DNA from: Andrena cerasifolii
Taxonomy: Eukaryota > Arthropoda > Insecta > Hymenoptera > Andrenidae
NCBI RefSeq assembly: GCF_050908995.1
Contig: NC_135122.1
Location: 11,510,501 to 11,574,500, forward strand
Length of the DNA: 64,000 bases
Direction: 5' to 3'
Below the pieces are notes generated by a model. It had not been told where the DNA came from. It was given only the letters and a program-made list of their open reading frames with translations, and searched no databases. Shown one piece after another: positions 36,718 to 49,489 of this stretch (the stretch's first letter is position 1; each line of letters starts with the position of its first letter). Both the position numbers and the translations under genes were made by a program.

Positions 36718-37149
36718 CAAGGGAACATCCCGAATCCGGAAATTGAAAAAATTCTGAAACTTCATGAATATCTAGGGAATTTCCCCCTGATTACAACGCA
36801 ATTTTTATTTGCTGCCCAAATTCACTCTAAGGGGATGTAATTGACCCCTGAATATCCGGTTATTTTCCGATTTTCTGTTATAACTCGTGAACTGTAAAAT
36901 ACTTTTTCTACCAAATGATAGATCTAATTAAAAGAAGTAACTTTTGTCTTGAAACTTTTTTTCTATCTCTTACATTTCGCGAGTTATAACACAAAATCGG
37001 AAAGTAGCCGAATTTTCGGGGGTTAATTTCACCCCCTTCGAGTGAATTTGGGCAGCAAACAAAAATTGCGTTGTAATCAGGAGGAAATCCCCTACATATT
37101 CACAAAGTTTCAGAATTTTTTGAATTTTCGGGCACGGGATCTTCCCTTG
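36718..37149. mobile_element. second full copy of the CAAGGGAAGATCCC element
   Basis: The ends are CAAGGGAACATCCCGAA and CACGGGATCTTCCCTTG. The interior follows the copy at 10608-11016 closely over its whole length, including CTGATTACAACGCAA, CCAAATGATAGATCTAATTA, GTGAATTTGGGCAGC and ATATTCACAAAGTTTC. This copy has a more complete hairpin centre (AACTCGTGAACTG with CGCGAGTTATAAC). Confidence 0.9.
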
Positions 37150-38805
37150 TAAGTGATAAATTTTCAGTAGAAGTGGGGGAGTAGTTTCGTATGTGACAGG
37201 AAACGAGCATCTTATTAATAACGGTCATGCATTTTTGCTGGAACAAGACGTTCGTAATTGATATATGTCCCATTAAATATTTACTACTATACATAAACAT
37301 GTACGACGAGGTACATATATGCTTCAGAAAGATAAGTACCTACAGCTGTTACTATGAAACAATAATTAGCACAACTTCACCAAGTTCTCTTAACCACGTC
37401 TTATCTTTTCCTAAAAAAAAGAAGAAGATATTGAAGGATGCTGTATGCACCGTTACACATAATTAAATGCTGGGAGGATAATTAAAACTCCCGACTTTAC
37501 TTTATCACACCTGTATCTACGCATCGTCGATATTTACTCGAAGCCTTGAAATCACCGCGATTGGTTGCGCAATAATAATTATATACGCAGTCCCATTCAC
37601 CACTCAAGGGAATTCCCGGCGGCTGTTGTTTACTGCAGCTCGATTACCATCAAAATTTATAATGGACACAGCCATAGTGGCCTTCGAAGTGTTAAAGCGT
37701 GTTCCGAACCGCGTGTCATATACGTAGCATACAAGTTTCCTTTTTTTCCCCCAATACTTCCGTAGTCACTCCATCCGTTGTGGAGTATAAATTTCGCAGA
37801 GGCAGGTCCAGTGTATACGATACAATTTTTCATCGGGAAACAACAGTTAGTTAATCGATATAGGATGGCAAGGTACAGAGTATCGCTACGCTGGTATAAC
37901 TCAAGGAATTATTAAATCTCGTCCTTCACTTTGTTGTTATCTCATAAATTATACTCTTACATTTATCTATATTTTTAGAATTTTACTTGGCTGCTATCGC
38001 ATACGTCCAAGTACTATGGGAATTCGACGATTCCTCAAGAGATACTCAGTTTGCCATTTTTTGTACCATTTTTCCTTTGGTCCTCCGCGATTGTTTGGCC
38101 ACTACCCTGCTGTGCTTAACTTTTATTTTTCTCATAGCAGAATCTCTGACTCAGAGGTTACCCCAAAAATACAGTCCACAAATATACACCTCTCTCTACA
38201 TATTCGAACAATTCCCCAGACACAATTTCTCCCAATCACATTGAGCTGTGCAATCGTCGGGAAAGGAGAAGCTTGGGCAGACAGAGGATGAATTGATGAT
38301 GAATTCTCAGAAACGCAGGAGGAACAGGAAAGTGTTTATTCGCGACGAAGTTGTTTGAATAATACTCGAGGAGTTCGAAGGATCGATGTTGCATTTCCAT
38401 GTCGATTGCGACGATCCTTAGAAAACTGTGATCGAATAATCGGTTTTCCCGGCACTCTCGTTCCACGATCGAGCAGGTGCAACGTGTAAGTGTCGAGGTA
38501 CCGTCCTTCAAAATTCAAAATCGTAATGACGAAGTGCCTGGAATAATTGGCACGGTTCTTGGGGGCAACAGCTGCGCGAGATCGAAATGATGCTGGGGTT
38601 CCAAGATGCCTACATTGTAGATATTTAAGATACGTACAGTAGAACCCTCCATTACTAGGAGCTTTGCTTTTCGAGTGTTCTATATTTTATGTGAACGTTC
38701 TAGTTTTCGAATAGAACATGATATATAGAATATCTTCTTATGTAATCGAAGCAGTCTTGTAGAAGTGTTGAAATCAATTCTGTAATTGGCGATGGGGGTG
38801 GAAAA

Positions 38806-39140
38806 TTAGTAATAAGTTATTATTATTATTAAGTAATAAAAAGTAAAATTAAAGTCGATAGTAAGTTATTAATATCATTATTAAGCAATAAAAATTAAAA
38901 TTAAAGTTAGTAATGAGTTATTATTATTATGAAGTAATACAAATTAAAATTAAAATTAGTAATAAGTTATTACTATTATTATCATTAATAATTGTTCGTA
39001 ATAAATTAAAATCAGTAATGAGTTATTATTATTAATAAGTTATATTACTAATTTTAAGTTGTAACCAATAACTTTTAAGATATTACTAAGTTATAACTAA
39101 CAACTTTTAAGTTATTACTAAGTTATAACTAATAACACTT
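38806..39140. repeat. AT-rich degenerate tandem repeat
   Basis: Repeated blocks of GTAATAAGTTATTATTATTA followed by AAGTAATAAAAATTAAAATT, with a period of roughly 50-55 bp. They are followed by two or three 33-bp units with TAAGTTATAACTAACAACTT. It is low-complexity DNA. Confidence 0.85.
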
Positions 39141-41334
39141 TCCTCGTCAAAGTACTTTTATCTGGTTACTATATGTATACTTTATATAATGGAGTTTCTA
39201 TTGGATATTAAAACTGAATTTAGAAAATTACAATCTTAGAAAATCGGCAAAAACAGCAAATTTCCCGTGTATTTGCAGTCTGTGGTTATGATGACTTATA
39301 TTGAATTCATATTAACAGATAAATATTCATAACACATTAATAATTCTAAAAGGACAGCTTCAAATATGCAGTACCTACTGACTTCACACCCAATTTAATT
39401 GATACAAGCAGTCACTTTTCTCGTTCTGCATTCAACGTTCAATATAATATTATCTCCAAATGAAAATGAAAATTTAAATCGTGCAAACATTTAAATTCGA
39501 CGAAACATTGGTCGGGTAACCACACCTACACAAACATGTTTTCGATGGAAAAAATAAGAGGAAAACCTTTCGCGTGCATTATTCGCTTCATTAATCCTGA
39601 AATGCTGTATTAATTATTAATCGTTCGCGTATTCCGCGCGAGCCCAATTGTCAATCGTCGCTTTGAGCCCGAAACAATTTGCGTTTCACGCGTTCCTCGC
39701 ACATATCCCGGTTAAATTGGCCAAACAAACGACAGGTCGCAGCTGTCGACGTTTCAATTTCTGATCGATAATTAAAAGTAATCTGTTATAAATCACTGGA
39801 GGTGGGGGATTTAAAAACTATTCGGTGATTCGCGAGACAGAAGAATTTTCGACAGTTACATACGAGGCTTCCCGGAATTTTGCAGCCACCTCGTATTAAA
39901 CACCATAAATCTCTATTGACCACTTGACGAATGCTTCAAATTCAATCTAGAAAACAAATTACTCTTGTACAAAGCTATCGCGAGGGCTCTATGGACGTGC
40001 GAGATTTAATCGTAAAACGCTAATCGTAATTCAAATATCGAAGCTCCACAAAAATGTCAGCTCGAAATGTTGACTCGATTTTCAAAATATTCCACAGCTT
40101 TAAACTACTCGCACAGCGCAAAAAAAAAAATTATTCGAAAACGTGAAATAAAAATTCTCTAATTAGTTGTGGCTTTTGAGAAAAACTACTTCGAAGATTC
40201 GTCGAATTAAATTAGCAAGTACACATCATGCTTGTTTCTATTTCCAAGCATCGATGTCAGTGACAACCTATTTCAAACCACATTTCTTTATGAAGAAACT
40301 GAACAAATGAATTTTCGAAGATATCTCTCTACAAAATGCAGACTCACTTGCAGAACCTTTATTCCACACTTTCAACTTCTTCTTTTATAGAGAATCGACC
40401 TATTTCCTATTGTACCGCCAATAACTCACCACCTTGTATTCGTTACGATATCAAACCTCCCACTTATATAATGTCCAAATACCCAACACTAAAATTAGCC
40501 ATTAACTTTTAACTGATCAGAATTTGAATCGCAGAAATCCCTGTAAACGTCCAGAGATACACGGAAACGGAATAAACGAGGGGGTGAACCAGGAACCGCC
40601 GTCCACCCGTGACGAAACGATTTTTCGAAGGCAGAGAAGAAAAGCAAAGAGCGTCATCCCAACGGCTCCCCGTTCGCGTAGATCTATTTTCTCCGCATAT
40701 TTACAAATTCGCCAGCTAGAATAGCACCTTAGAAACACAAACTGTCACGACGCATTGGGAATGGGAGGCATAGCGCCAGAATGCCATTGAAAGCCCTCTC
40801 GAGACAATAAAAAATCGATCGCACATAAGGGACCATTGAATTCTCGATTTTGATTCAAGCCTTTCTAAAAACTGGACGAGGTCATTCCCTACAATAAAGC
40901 CATTCACTTATTCACCAAACACCGCCTCGATGAGAATTGGTTTCTAATTAATACGTGCCCACAAAGCGCGCATTGTAGAAGCAAAAATGGCACCACGTAA
41001 ATGCCAGCGGAAGAAAGCCCTAGAAGCTGGAAGCTATTAAACTCCCCCGCTGTATTCTGAATTCATCGCGTGCGCGTTCCTCGTATGTAGAATTTCAATT
41101 CGATCGATTCAAGAGGCTGCAAATACCGGGCTGCAAATAAATAATTAAACTTCGTGCACCTATGCATCCAGTGCTCGACGTGGACAAAGGAGAAGAGTGC
41201 CAAGGAACGAAGAAACTTCTGACCCACATTGGCACGCGACGAATTTAAAAGATCTTTTATTCCAGTGTCCGTAATCGAAGGATATTTGTAAGAGGATCAA
41301 AACTGATGCAGGAAGTAAATCAGACTACTATGTG

Positions 41335-41546
41335 AGGGCCTTAAATTACGTAAGGCTGGGGGAATTATAATTCTAAACCTTTAGAAGAATTTTAATAACT
41401 AAAAAAGTGCGATGTAAAAAATATTGCGCAAGGAAGGGAGGGAGAGGATTGGAATATAAAATCATACGAATTTAAATATAAGCACTGGGGGAGGGAGGGG
41501 GTAAAAATCGCCAAAATCACCCTTACGTAATTTAAGCGCGGACCCT
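41335..41546. mobile_element. MITE-like element with TTAAATTACGTAAGG ends
   Basis: AGGGCCTTAAATTACGTAAGG at the left pairs inversely with CCTTACGTAATTTAAGCGCG and GACCCT at the right. The right half contains long G/A runs (GGGGGAGGGAGGGGG). No clear target duplication. Possibly related to 18884-18991. Confidence 0.7.
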
Positions 41547-42160
41547 AACAGCTTACATTGTAATTAATAGTAAAAGTCGGTTTTAAGGATTGAATTCTCT
41601 GAAAGTTCTCTCAATCGAAAATGAAAAACAGTTTCATTTAGCCGATAAGTATTTAGGGGTTTAAATTGACTGTTTCGTTTCAGCTAAATTTTGGTCCACC
41701 CGGCGATCGACTGGAGAGATTTAAGGAGACTCCGTGGAAGTCATCCCCCATTGGAGACTTCCTAGGCGAATAAATTAAGTCGGGCAAAAACTACCCTTAC
41801 CGGTCTCCATCATCCTGGTAATCTATTTCGCCGGCGACACTTGAAAAATTGCAACGTGTAAAGTACTTCTCACATAATTCGTCGGGGAACTTTCAGATAA
41901 AGATCCTTCTCGATCCCGTGGCTCATTGAGGGGCAGGGTGGATTTTCCTTGCATTAGTCACCGTCTGCTTAAAGTCACTTTGCAGCTAATTTCCTTTCTA
42001 TTTCGGTTTAGGAACGACCTGGCGCCCGTGGCCCTTTAGTTAGGAACTTTCTTTCGCGAGAATTTTGGAAGAGGACAGGCGAATCGGTAGGCGGCGATGG
42101 TGCGAGATGTATGAATGTTTCTCAGGGGAGAGAAAATTTAAATGTCTCGAAATATCTTAC

Positions 42161-42239
42161 CCGAAGGTCCGCCATATATCGAAGCACATGACGTTCAGCC
42201 ACGAAAAAGCCGACAGGAAGGCGAAGTACATCATGTACG
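42161..42239 (-). CDS. Methuselah-like GPCR, exon 5 (TM3 micro-exon)
   Basis: A 79-bp exon. The acceptor TTGTTTTCAG precedes 42239 and the donor GTAAGA begins at 42160. Two bases complete an alanine codon from exon 4, 25 full codons follow, and two bases begin the glycine codon finished in exon 6. It encodes residues 379-404, with TM3 reading YFAFLSAFSWLNVMCFDIW; the W-L-N-V-M segment is the typical TM3 of this family. With it the receptor reads continuously (ATLA-YMMYF ... RTFG-SLRGN). It is too short for ordinary frame prediction and was found from the expected helix and phase. Confidence 0.95.
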
Positions 42240-44013
42240 CTGAAAACAAAGGCAAATGGTTTCACGTATCGCTGGGAAACTTTCGTCGAGCATGGAATTC
42301 TGTCAGTTTCGTCGTGTTCCTTGGATTTTATCAGTTTCCCTAGTGTCCATCGCTTTTTGTCCGATGAAAGTTCTTTGAAGGGCAGGGTACGGACGAGGGA
42401 ACGGTAGAAAAAGGGTTTTTTGGAATTCTGTAGAGAATTTTATAGGAAGATAGGTAGCGGGAATAAAAAGATGGTTTGAAAATTATATTTATCTGTGCAA
42501 ATACGTTTGTACGACACTAGTAGTCTATAGTCACTCGCAGGTTCCCCCGCATTAATATAAAAGGATAATTAATTGTGAAAACTGCTACGTTGCTTGATTT
42601 CTTTGGCCACTATAACCCAGTGGCGTTTGGTTTTTTTTCAAATTCCAAAGTAATAAATGAAACTATCAATAAAATCTAGAAGCGTGAATATGAATAGTGG
42701 TTCGTGAAGAAGCTTGTAAGTCACCGTATGTATGAGATATAGGAAATGGCACACATGAGTGGTTCTTGGGTACACAGCAGACTTCCTTTTCGTCGTTGCA
42801 AGATGTTTCTCACGCCATAACTATTCAAATAAATCATTCAAAAGTTGCCGTAGATTCTAAGAATCCACTGTTATCGTCAACGATTTCGAGCTAGAAGAAG
42901 TCTTCTGCTAGAATCATATTTAGAATATTTATCCACGTGAGAATTAAAAAAGCGAAAGGAATACAGAAGTGTCGTGTGCTCCACATTGGGGTGCCAGAAA
43001 AAGATGGCACCGTGTGAATTTTCCCTTTAGAAACGTGACGTTTCCTACAGCACCGGTGGAATGCAAACAATTTTAATATTAAACTTTACGGATGACCTAG
43101 AATCTAGATTGCAAAGCACAGCTCGTCCCCTCGTTGAATTATAGTATTCTTTGCTAGTGTTTGCATCTCAAGCTTTCTTCTCAGCGTCACGGTATACATG
43201 CAATGACTAATATTTGAACGGGAAACGCGTTGGCAGTACACCGAATTTGACGTATGTAGTTTCTGTCTCGACGTCGATTTCAAATAGAACGCTGTGTCGT
43301 GGGCGATGTCTAGATATTCTATAAAGCAGGAGAACTCTGAAAATAACTCCTGGAACGATACGTTAGCCGTGCTGTATATTTATTTTCTGCAAAGCTTGAA
43401 TTTTATTCCCCTTCGATATTTATGCAAGTTTGCATGTAACTAGTGATTTATGCCATGGATACTTCTCCTCCTCTCTCCGTTTTTATTGTAATAGTAAAGG
43501 ATCTATGTATTTAACCGTATCAACGTGTACAGGGTAATTCAGGGAATTCAAGTACTGTCCACTGTTTATGTGGCATAACGTTAAGCAATTTCTCAGAATA
43601 GATTAGTTACAGCAAAGTGACATGATTTCTAATATTAAACTCTTACAACTACCCAGAAATTTGTTCGCGGAAGGCTGTCACGTGCGTTTCGTCACGTCAT
43701 GATTGTAGTCTTGTGTATCGTATTAAAATTTTGTATCAAGTGATGTGTATCTAGGCAAAAGCAACGCAGTGTCTTTCAGAATTAGTTATTTTCTTTAATT
43801 TATGTAAACAAACAAGTCAGTCACTGTACATATATACACATGTTTCCTTTTCACCACAAGTGTGCAGTATAATACAGTGAATGTTGTGAGCCATTATACT
43901 TTCAAAATGAGTATACAGGTTTCAAGTAATCTCGAGGCCCCGATATTGCAGGCCATTATATTCCTTTCTGCATCAGCCACTGTTATGTAAAAGAAGAATA
44001 CAGTGTTCCACTT

Positions 44014-44251
44014 AAAAAAGTCAAGACGACCTTGTCTCTTCGCTGCCCGAATTTTTCGTAGGAGCAGAATTTATTATATAATAAATGATAGGTTTTTTTA
44101 TATTTTTTACGTTTCATAAACTACTGTCTACTTACTTGCTAGTAAGTTTATGAACCGTAATAAATAAAAGAAACGTATAATTTATTATATAATAAATTCT
44201 ACTCCTACGAAAAATTCGCGCAGCGAAGAGACAAGGTCATCTTGACTTTTT
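44014..44251. mobile_element. foldback element with AAAAAAGTCAAGACGACC arms
   Basis: The left arm (AAAAAGTCAAGACGACCTTG, TCTCTTCGCTGC, GAATTTTTCGTAGGAGCAGA, ATTTATTATATAATAAAT) is matched inverted by the right arm. In the centre, ACGTTTC and CATAAACT pair with AAGTTTATG and GAAACGT, so nearly the whole element can fold into one hairpin. It is non-coding. Confidence 0.88.
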
Positions 44252-44263
44252 ATATATATAGTC

Positions 44264-44309
44264 TTAAAAAAGTCAAGATGACCTTGTCTCTTCGCTGCGC
44301 GAATTTTTA
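44264..44309. repeat. third, direct copy of the foldback arm
   Basis: AAAAAAGTCAAGATGACCTT continues into GTCTCTTCGCTGCGCGAATTTTT, repeating the left arm of the preceding foldback. It differs from it by two or three bases and lies only 12 bp after its right end. It then runs into AT-rich DNA with a TA microsatellite (44346-44359). Confidence 0.9.
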
Positions 44310-44634
44310 TTTTATTTTAATTTTAAAATATTTGAATTTTAATTTTATATATATATATGTGTAGACGTGCAATAAATCCTAAATTTCTGCAAACTACAAG
44401 ACACTCGAAATTCATTTCACAGACAGCCATGAAATGTCAAACTTCTAAAAACCATGACACATTTAAAATTCATTTCGTTCGGAACCAAGGAAACTTAAAT
44501 TCTGACAAATTTCCAATTTATGAAATTTATTCTTTGCTAAATAAGTGTTTGTGCGGGTCAAATTACTCGGTGAAATGATTGAAGGTTTTGTGATCACTTG
44601 CAGCAGAGTGTGTAGCAATGAAACAGAAACGTAC

Positions 44635-44858
44635 CCAAAGTAGCACACAAATTGGTCGCGTAGTTGTCGTCGGTTCCTCTTTTCGGTGTCACCCAGGGCA
44701 CGATGGCGAGACAAGTGTAAGCCAGCAAAAGACTCGCCGAATGACACATCAAGGTCTTACCGTGGAGATTTTGCAGAGCGGGTAGACATATGTAGACCAG
44801 CAACGTTAACAGCAGAAAGACGCAGCTCACTGACTGGAGGATGCTATTGACCGTAAAT
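44635..44858 (-). CDS. Methuselah-like GPCR, exon 4 (TM1, TM2)
   Basis: 224 bp, from the acceptor CCACTGATTTCAG before 44858 to the donor GTACGT at 44634. It encodes residues 305-378. TM1 is about 310-330 (SVSCVFLLLTLLVYICLPAL), followed by QNLHGKTLMCHS, the first intracellular loop motif of Methuselah receptors. TM2 is about 340-357 (SASLLLAYTCLAIVPW), followed by the first extracellular loop with N-L-C-A-T, where the cysteine at the top of TM3 sits. The first base completes an arginine codon from exon 3. Confidence 0.95.
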
Positions 44859-46390
44859 CTGAAATCAGTGGGAAAAGAATTGCGGGCTTTTAGGTGAGCT
44901 CCCATCTAAGGATACTATTTCACCAGGCACTTCAGTGGCAGCTGCATTCGAATAGTTTAATTGAATGTTAGATCGTTAAGGAAAATTTAGTTCTGAGATT
45001 CATTGTGGAGAAGCATTAGTCCCATGAAAAGCAATTATTCGTCAATAAATAGACTTTGCAAGTTTATTAATAATCAGGGGCTCGAATGAGACTGTTAAAG
45101 CTTTTATAAATAAAAGTTATTTGCCGAACTTCTAACTTTTAAATCATTGCTTTTCTGTTTCAAGTTAACTTTGTACATTAACACTTTAACTCCGTTATCG
45201 ATTAATAAAAGTTCTGGAGGATCATATACTTTTGAACAGATATTTAAGGGTGAGATATAAAAGTTAGGAATATTTTCTTAATTGTTATTATTCTTTAGAA
45301 TTAAAAGCAGGATACATATAGAAGAGAAAGCACATTGTGATTTTTATGTAATTATTTTCACCGAACGGTTTAAGCTTTCAACTTCACTGCTTGTCACAAC
45401 TTCAACTTTTCCAGAGCAGGATAAATGTTTCTGCATAACTAGAACTTTTTTCTACCTTCAAGAAAATAAAAGTTTCTTATTTACAACGCAACGTACAAAA
45501 TAAAAGTTTCAGTTAATACACTACGTTGTACAGGTAACAGTTTTCTGATAACAGAAAAGATAATAATCAGAAAATTACAGTTGTTTCATAATTAATTGAA
45601 AATTTTACCAGTTTCATTCGACCCCGATTGATAATTCATAATTCACAGTTTAGGTTCATAAGATTCAGACGAAACTTTCGTCGTATATTTTTCGCTAAAG
45701 ATATAAATGTCTCATAATATGTATACGCAGAGTACATTTATAAATAACTATCGCGTAATTATTAATGCCGAAAGAACCTCTAATTTCCTCACAAAACTGA
45801 CCCACTCTGCTCTCAGCATTCGATCGTGAATAGACAACCCCGTATTTCATGATCTACTATATTATTCTCAGCATGCCACCCGTTAACTTAAAAAACTGAA
45901 GAAAAACCTAAAATTCGAGGATACTCGATTCCACAGTTTCATTCAGTCTCGTTACGGTTCGCTAATTAAGCCAGACCTGCTGCGTTATTTCGCTCTTCTT
46001 TCATAAATCTCGACGCCCGGTGTCGAGTGTACGTGGTTTTGAAGAGAAAGCCAGGGGCCCTGATAAAACGAATTACTTCGACTTCCCCGTGGAACGTTAG
46101 GAACGCGGAATGAACTTTATCTCGCCTCTCCTAAGTAGCGTTGAACACCAAGTAACGTTCTCGTTACATACAAAGGGACTCGTGTCCTCGCGTAAGTGTT
46201 CTCATTATCACGAACACTGAATATAAATCGACTCGTTCCGTCTATTCCTCTGTCTCCTCGACACTAACAGCCCCCTTAACATCGCCTGATCTTTATTTAT
46301 GTCAAAGCGAACGTACTTCCTCGCGAAATCTGCTAAAGAGGATTGAAACGGAAGTTTAGAGACTTGCGTTTTATTTTAGAAAATGTTTCT

Positions 46391-46677
46391 CACAAGGGAA
46401 GATCGGTAACCCGAGCCACCCCCTAAGGATTAATGAATGGTTTTCCATTTTCCAGTATATCTTGAAAACTATAGTAGATACAAAAAAAACGATTACCATG
46501 AAAACTTAACGGCATTTCATTGGCTATAAAACTGTTTAACCAAATTGTTTAAAAAATTTAATTTAAACAGCAAAATCTCCCCACCACAATTTTTAAACAA
46601 TTCTGTTACATAGTTTTATACTCTACAAACCTGCAGGGTTTCAAACAAATTTGGATGTTCGGGTAACCGATTCTAAG
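46391..46677. mobile_element. MITE-like element with GATCGGTTACCCGA ends
   Basis: CACAAGGGAAGATCGGTAAC at the left and GTTCGGGTAACCGATTCTA at the right are inverse over about 14-16 bp. The start CACAAGGGAAGATC equals the terminus of the 10608 and 36718 elements, but the interior is different. It is a related subfamily or a chimaera. Confidence 0.65.
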
Positions 46678-48321
46678 AGAATGGTACAATGAAATAGTTG
46701 CCTTCTTCGATCGAAAGGAATATACAAGGTACACCACGATATGTGGATGCAGGGACGAATGTGCGACCAGTTTGTTGTAACTGCTCCCGGTCAGTGGATT
46801 CTCCTGGACTCATCAGACAAATGGACTTGCACCATTGTTACATTTATTCTTCTACTTGAAGATGTACGGGTGGACACATTGTCCGCGTCGCTGGCAAACC
46901 GCTCGGTCATCTGGCAGTGATGCAGGCGCAGTGTGCATCATCGTGATATGATGGCTTCGTTGAAAAAATTCTATCCCACTTGTTAATGAATCACAGAAGG
47001 AAAAACCTCTACCTCGACTTCTGAATATCATTGCAATATGGAATCACTTCAATACACCTATGAGGTACTGAGAGCAACAACGGACCAACCCTGGTACGTC
47101 GGTCAACGGCACTTTATTTTCCAGGCGTTGCTGCCAGCGCAGTCGTCATTGTTAGCTTCTGATACTATTCGAAATGCTTCTTCATAAACACATAATTAAT
47201 CTTGCATTTAATTTTAATAAGTGGCACACAGGCGTCACCGCAAAATTTCAAATTGAAAAAAGATAATTTTCCCTATTGTTTATTAGTACAGCCTATTAGA
47301 ATACATTACTGCTACTAACTCAATTTCGCAGAAAATATGGGCAGTGCATTTGCGTTCTCAGTGCCTGATACCTATTATCTACCATTAAAATTAGAAAGAA
47401 ATCATTGCCATTTTCCTCGGCCTCACCTCCTCTGCTGGCAGAACCAACAGAAACTCATTCTTCGCAACAAACTATCTCTGAAACTGTGGTGCAGAAGTGA
47501 GTTTCTAGACTCTAGAATCGTGCATTCAAAATGATACACATTCTATTCCATCAGAACTGTCAGATGGCACACAGATAGAACGGCGGCAGACAATGCAGCT
47601 CTTCCTCAACGTTACCTTACTCATCTCCCCGAGCGTCAGAACACTCGAGTCGAACTATTCAACCAGTTCAGACGCTCGCAATCCTGTTAGAGGGTCTCTA
47701 TTTTGCTAATCGATCCCGCGGGATTCTGGAAGAACGGAAAACCTGCAATGGCCCCGGACAACGGGGCTCGCAAAGTCCGCGCTCATGCTGCAAAACACAG
47801 AGGCCGACGAGTACGAAAGTTCCGGAGCCCCCGAATCTCCGACTGGCTTTACTTGTTTGAACTTCGCGGAGTCAAACAAACGGGCTCGGGGCAATAAATG
47901 GCGGCCATTCATCGGCTTAAAAGTTTCGAACGCGCGGATTGACGCTCGCGGAAGACGCGGCATCGAATTGGATACGATCCCCGCTCCATTTCGATTTCCC
48001 TTTTTGCGCCGGCCTTCCGATAGGAAGCGCGGCTAATGATCGATCGAATTTTTGTACCGCGGATGTTAGCTCCACGGGCTGGCTGCCGTGGAACAGTGCT
48101 CGAGCACCCTCTGCGCCACTATTTGCGCGGAGGGAAACAGAAAGAGGTTTGTTAGGCGAAAATTGTACAATCTTTTCTGCGAGGGATGGAAAAACGTCGA
48201 GCAGAAAATGGTAAAAATTGGAGGAGCACACTTCTCATTGCCTTATTCTCTTCGATGCTGAAACCTACGTGGCGATGAAAACGTATTTTTACTGGAAGTT
48301 TTAGATTCAAAAAGTGTTCGT

Positions 48322-48498
48322 TTAAGGGGACATTCTTATTAAAATTTAAAAAAAAATCAATTTCTCCACGTGATATATTTGTAACTCGGAAAAAATCATA
48401 TCCTTGAATAACAAATAAATCAAGGCCATAAAGATTTTTACTGCCAGTTGTATACTTTTTTTTAAATAACATTGATTTGATGAGAATGGCCCCTTTAA
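48322..48498. mobile_element. TTAA-flanked 177-bp MITE
   Basis: TTAAGGGGACATTCTTATTA at the left is inverse to TGATGAGAATGGCCCCTTTAA at the right, with a TTAA at each end. The pattern is that of piggyBac-like non-autonomous elements, with a terminus different from the 14612 element. Confidence 0.75.
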
Positions 48499-49254
48499 TG
48501 GTAAAATGTATTTCGAAAAGTTTCATAGTTTAATAATTCCACTGTTTGTTCGCTGTGATTGCTGTTTTTAAACAACGGCGTTTAGAGATGCTTGAAACGA
48601 ATCTTTGGCACCACTGGTCCATGGCAATAATGGCTGCAGCGAGGAGATTAATGACGATCATTTTTAACCCTGCGTAACGAATGTATCACAGTTTTCTTAA
48701 CGGCGAACTAAAGTTAATGGAATGTGAAGCGTTTACAGCCCTCGAAAAAAAAAGAAATAAATACGGGGGATATTTATAGCGCGGCGTTTACGCTCCGCGA
48801 TTTTGGGGAGGAACGAAACGATTACGTTTCTCTTTTTAATGACGTAGGCTGAAAAATGTTCTGGGGTTAAGAAAACGAAGAAACAGAACACCGAAATTAC
48901 TCTAAAAAATTGTTACGTTCGCATCGTACTAAAATGCTAAAAAAAAATTGCCGCGGGACCAGATTAAAGCGAATCTCAAAAATGTACTCCAAAAAAAATG
49001 TTTTCTCGAACACGTGCTTTGAATCGTCATACTAAAAGAATCATAGAAATAATTTTCCAACAGCAACATTTATCGTTTACCCAAAATTCACTCGAGATCG
49101 TGGCGCAGTCAACAGTGAGGGTTAATTTCGAGGAAAAACAAGTTGAAAGTGGAGAGGAAAGTTTCTCCACTCGAAGTTTCGTTTCCGTGGAAATCGACTT
49201 CGAGAAGATCTTCGACTCTGTATAGATATAGGAGTTTGAAGGGAGTAGACTTAC

Positions 49255-49489
49255 CTGATTGTTGAGTACTCTTGCTCCAACGGCGTTGTGGGGAAACACA
49301 GCAGGGGAATTAGGGTTTCGTTCCAGCTTGACGTGTTGTAGAACACGTCCAGGCAGTACTGGTCGTGTGGGACCGGCTTGTTAATAGCAACATCTTTGAC
49401 GAAGCCTTCTGCTGTCAGGCCTTTGAATTCGAGCGAATTTAACGCGTACATGTCGTTCTTGCACTCCAGCTTGACCATCAAGCCGAATC
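49255..49489 (-). CDS. Methuselah-like GPCR, exon 3 (second ectodomain, C-terminal part)
   Basis: 235 bp, from the acceptor TTCTCCTTCAG before 49489 to the donor GTAAGT at 49254. It encodes residues 227-303. Seen: LECKNDMYAL, EFKGLTAEGF and HDQYCLDVFYN, which match the last strands and the conserved Y-C-L of Methuselah ectodomains. They are followed by two glycosylation sequons (NTSS, NETL) and LLCFP just before TM1. This part is extracellular. Confidence 0.94.

Larger units (their letters stand above)
36410..42160 (-). other. receptor intron 5 (5.75 kb)
   Basis: Contains the elements at 36718-37149 and 41335-41546 and the AT-rich tandem repeat at 38806-39140. Open frames on either strand (for example 38236-38511) show no family resemblance. 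Confidence 0.85.
42240..44634 (-). other. receptor intron 4 (2.4 kb)
   Basis: Holds the foldback element at 44014-44251 with an extra arm copy at 44264-44309. Nothing else recognisable. Confidence 0.85.
44859..49254 (-). other. receptor intron 3 (4.4 kb)
   Basis: Contains inverted-repeat elements at 46391-46677 and 48322-48498. The overlapping frames at 47700-48230 on both strands are GC-rich and show no recognisable product. Confidence 0.85.
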
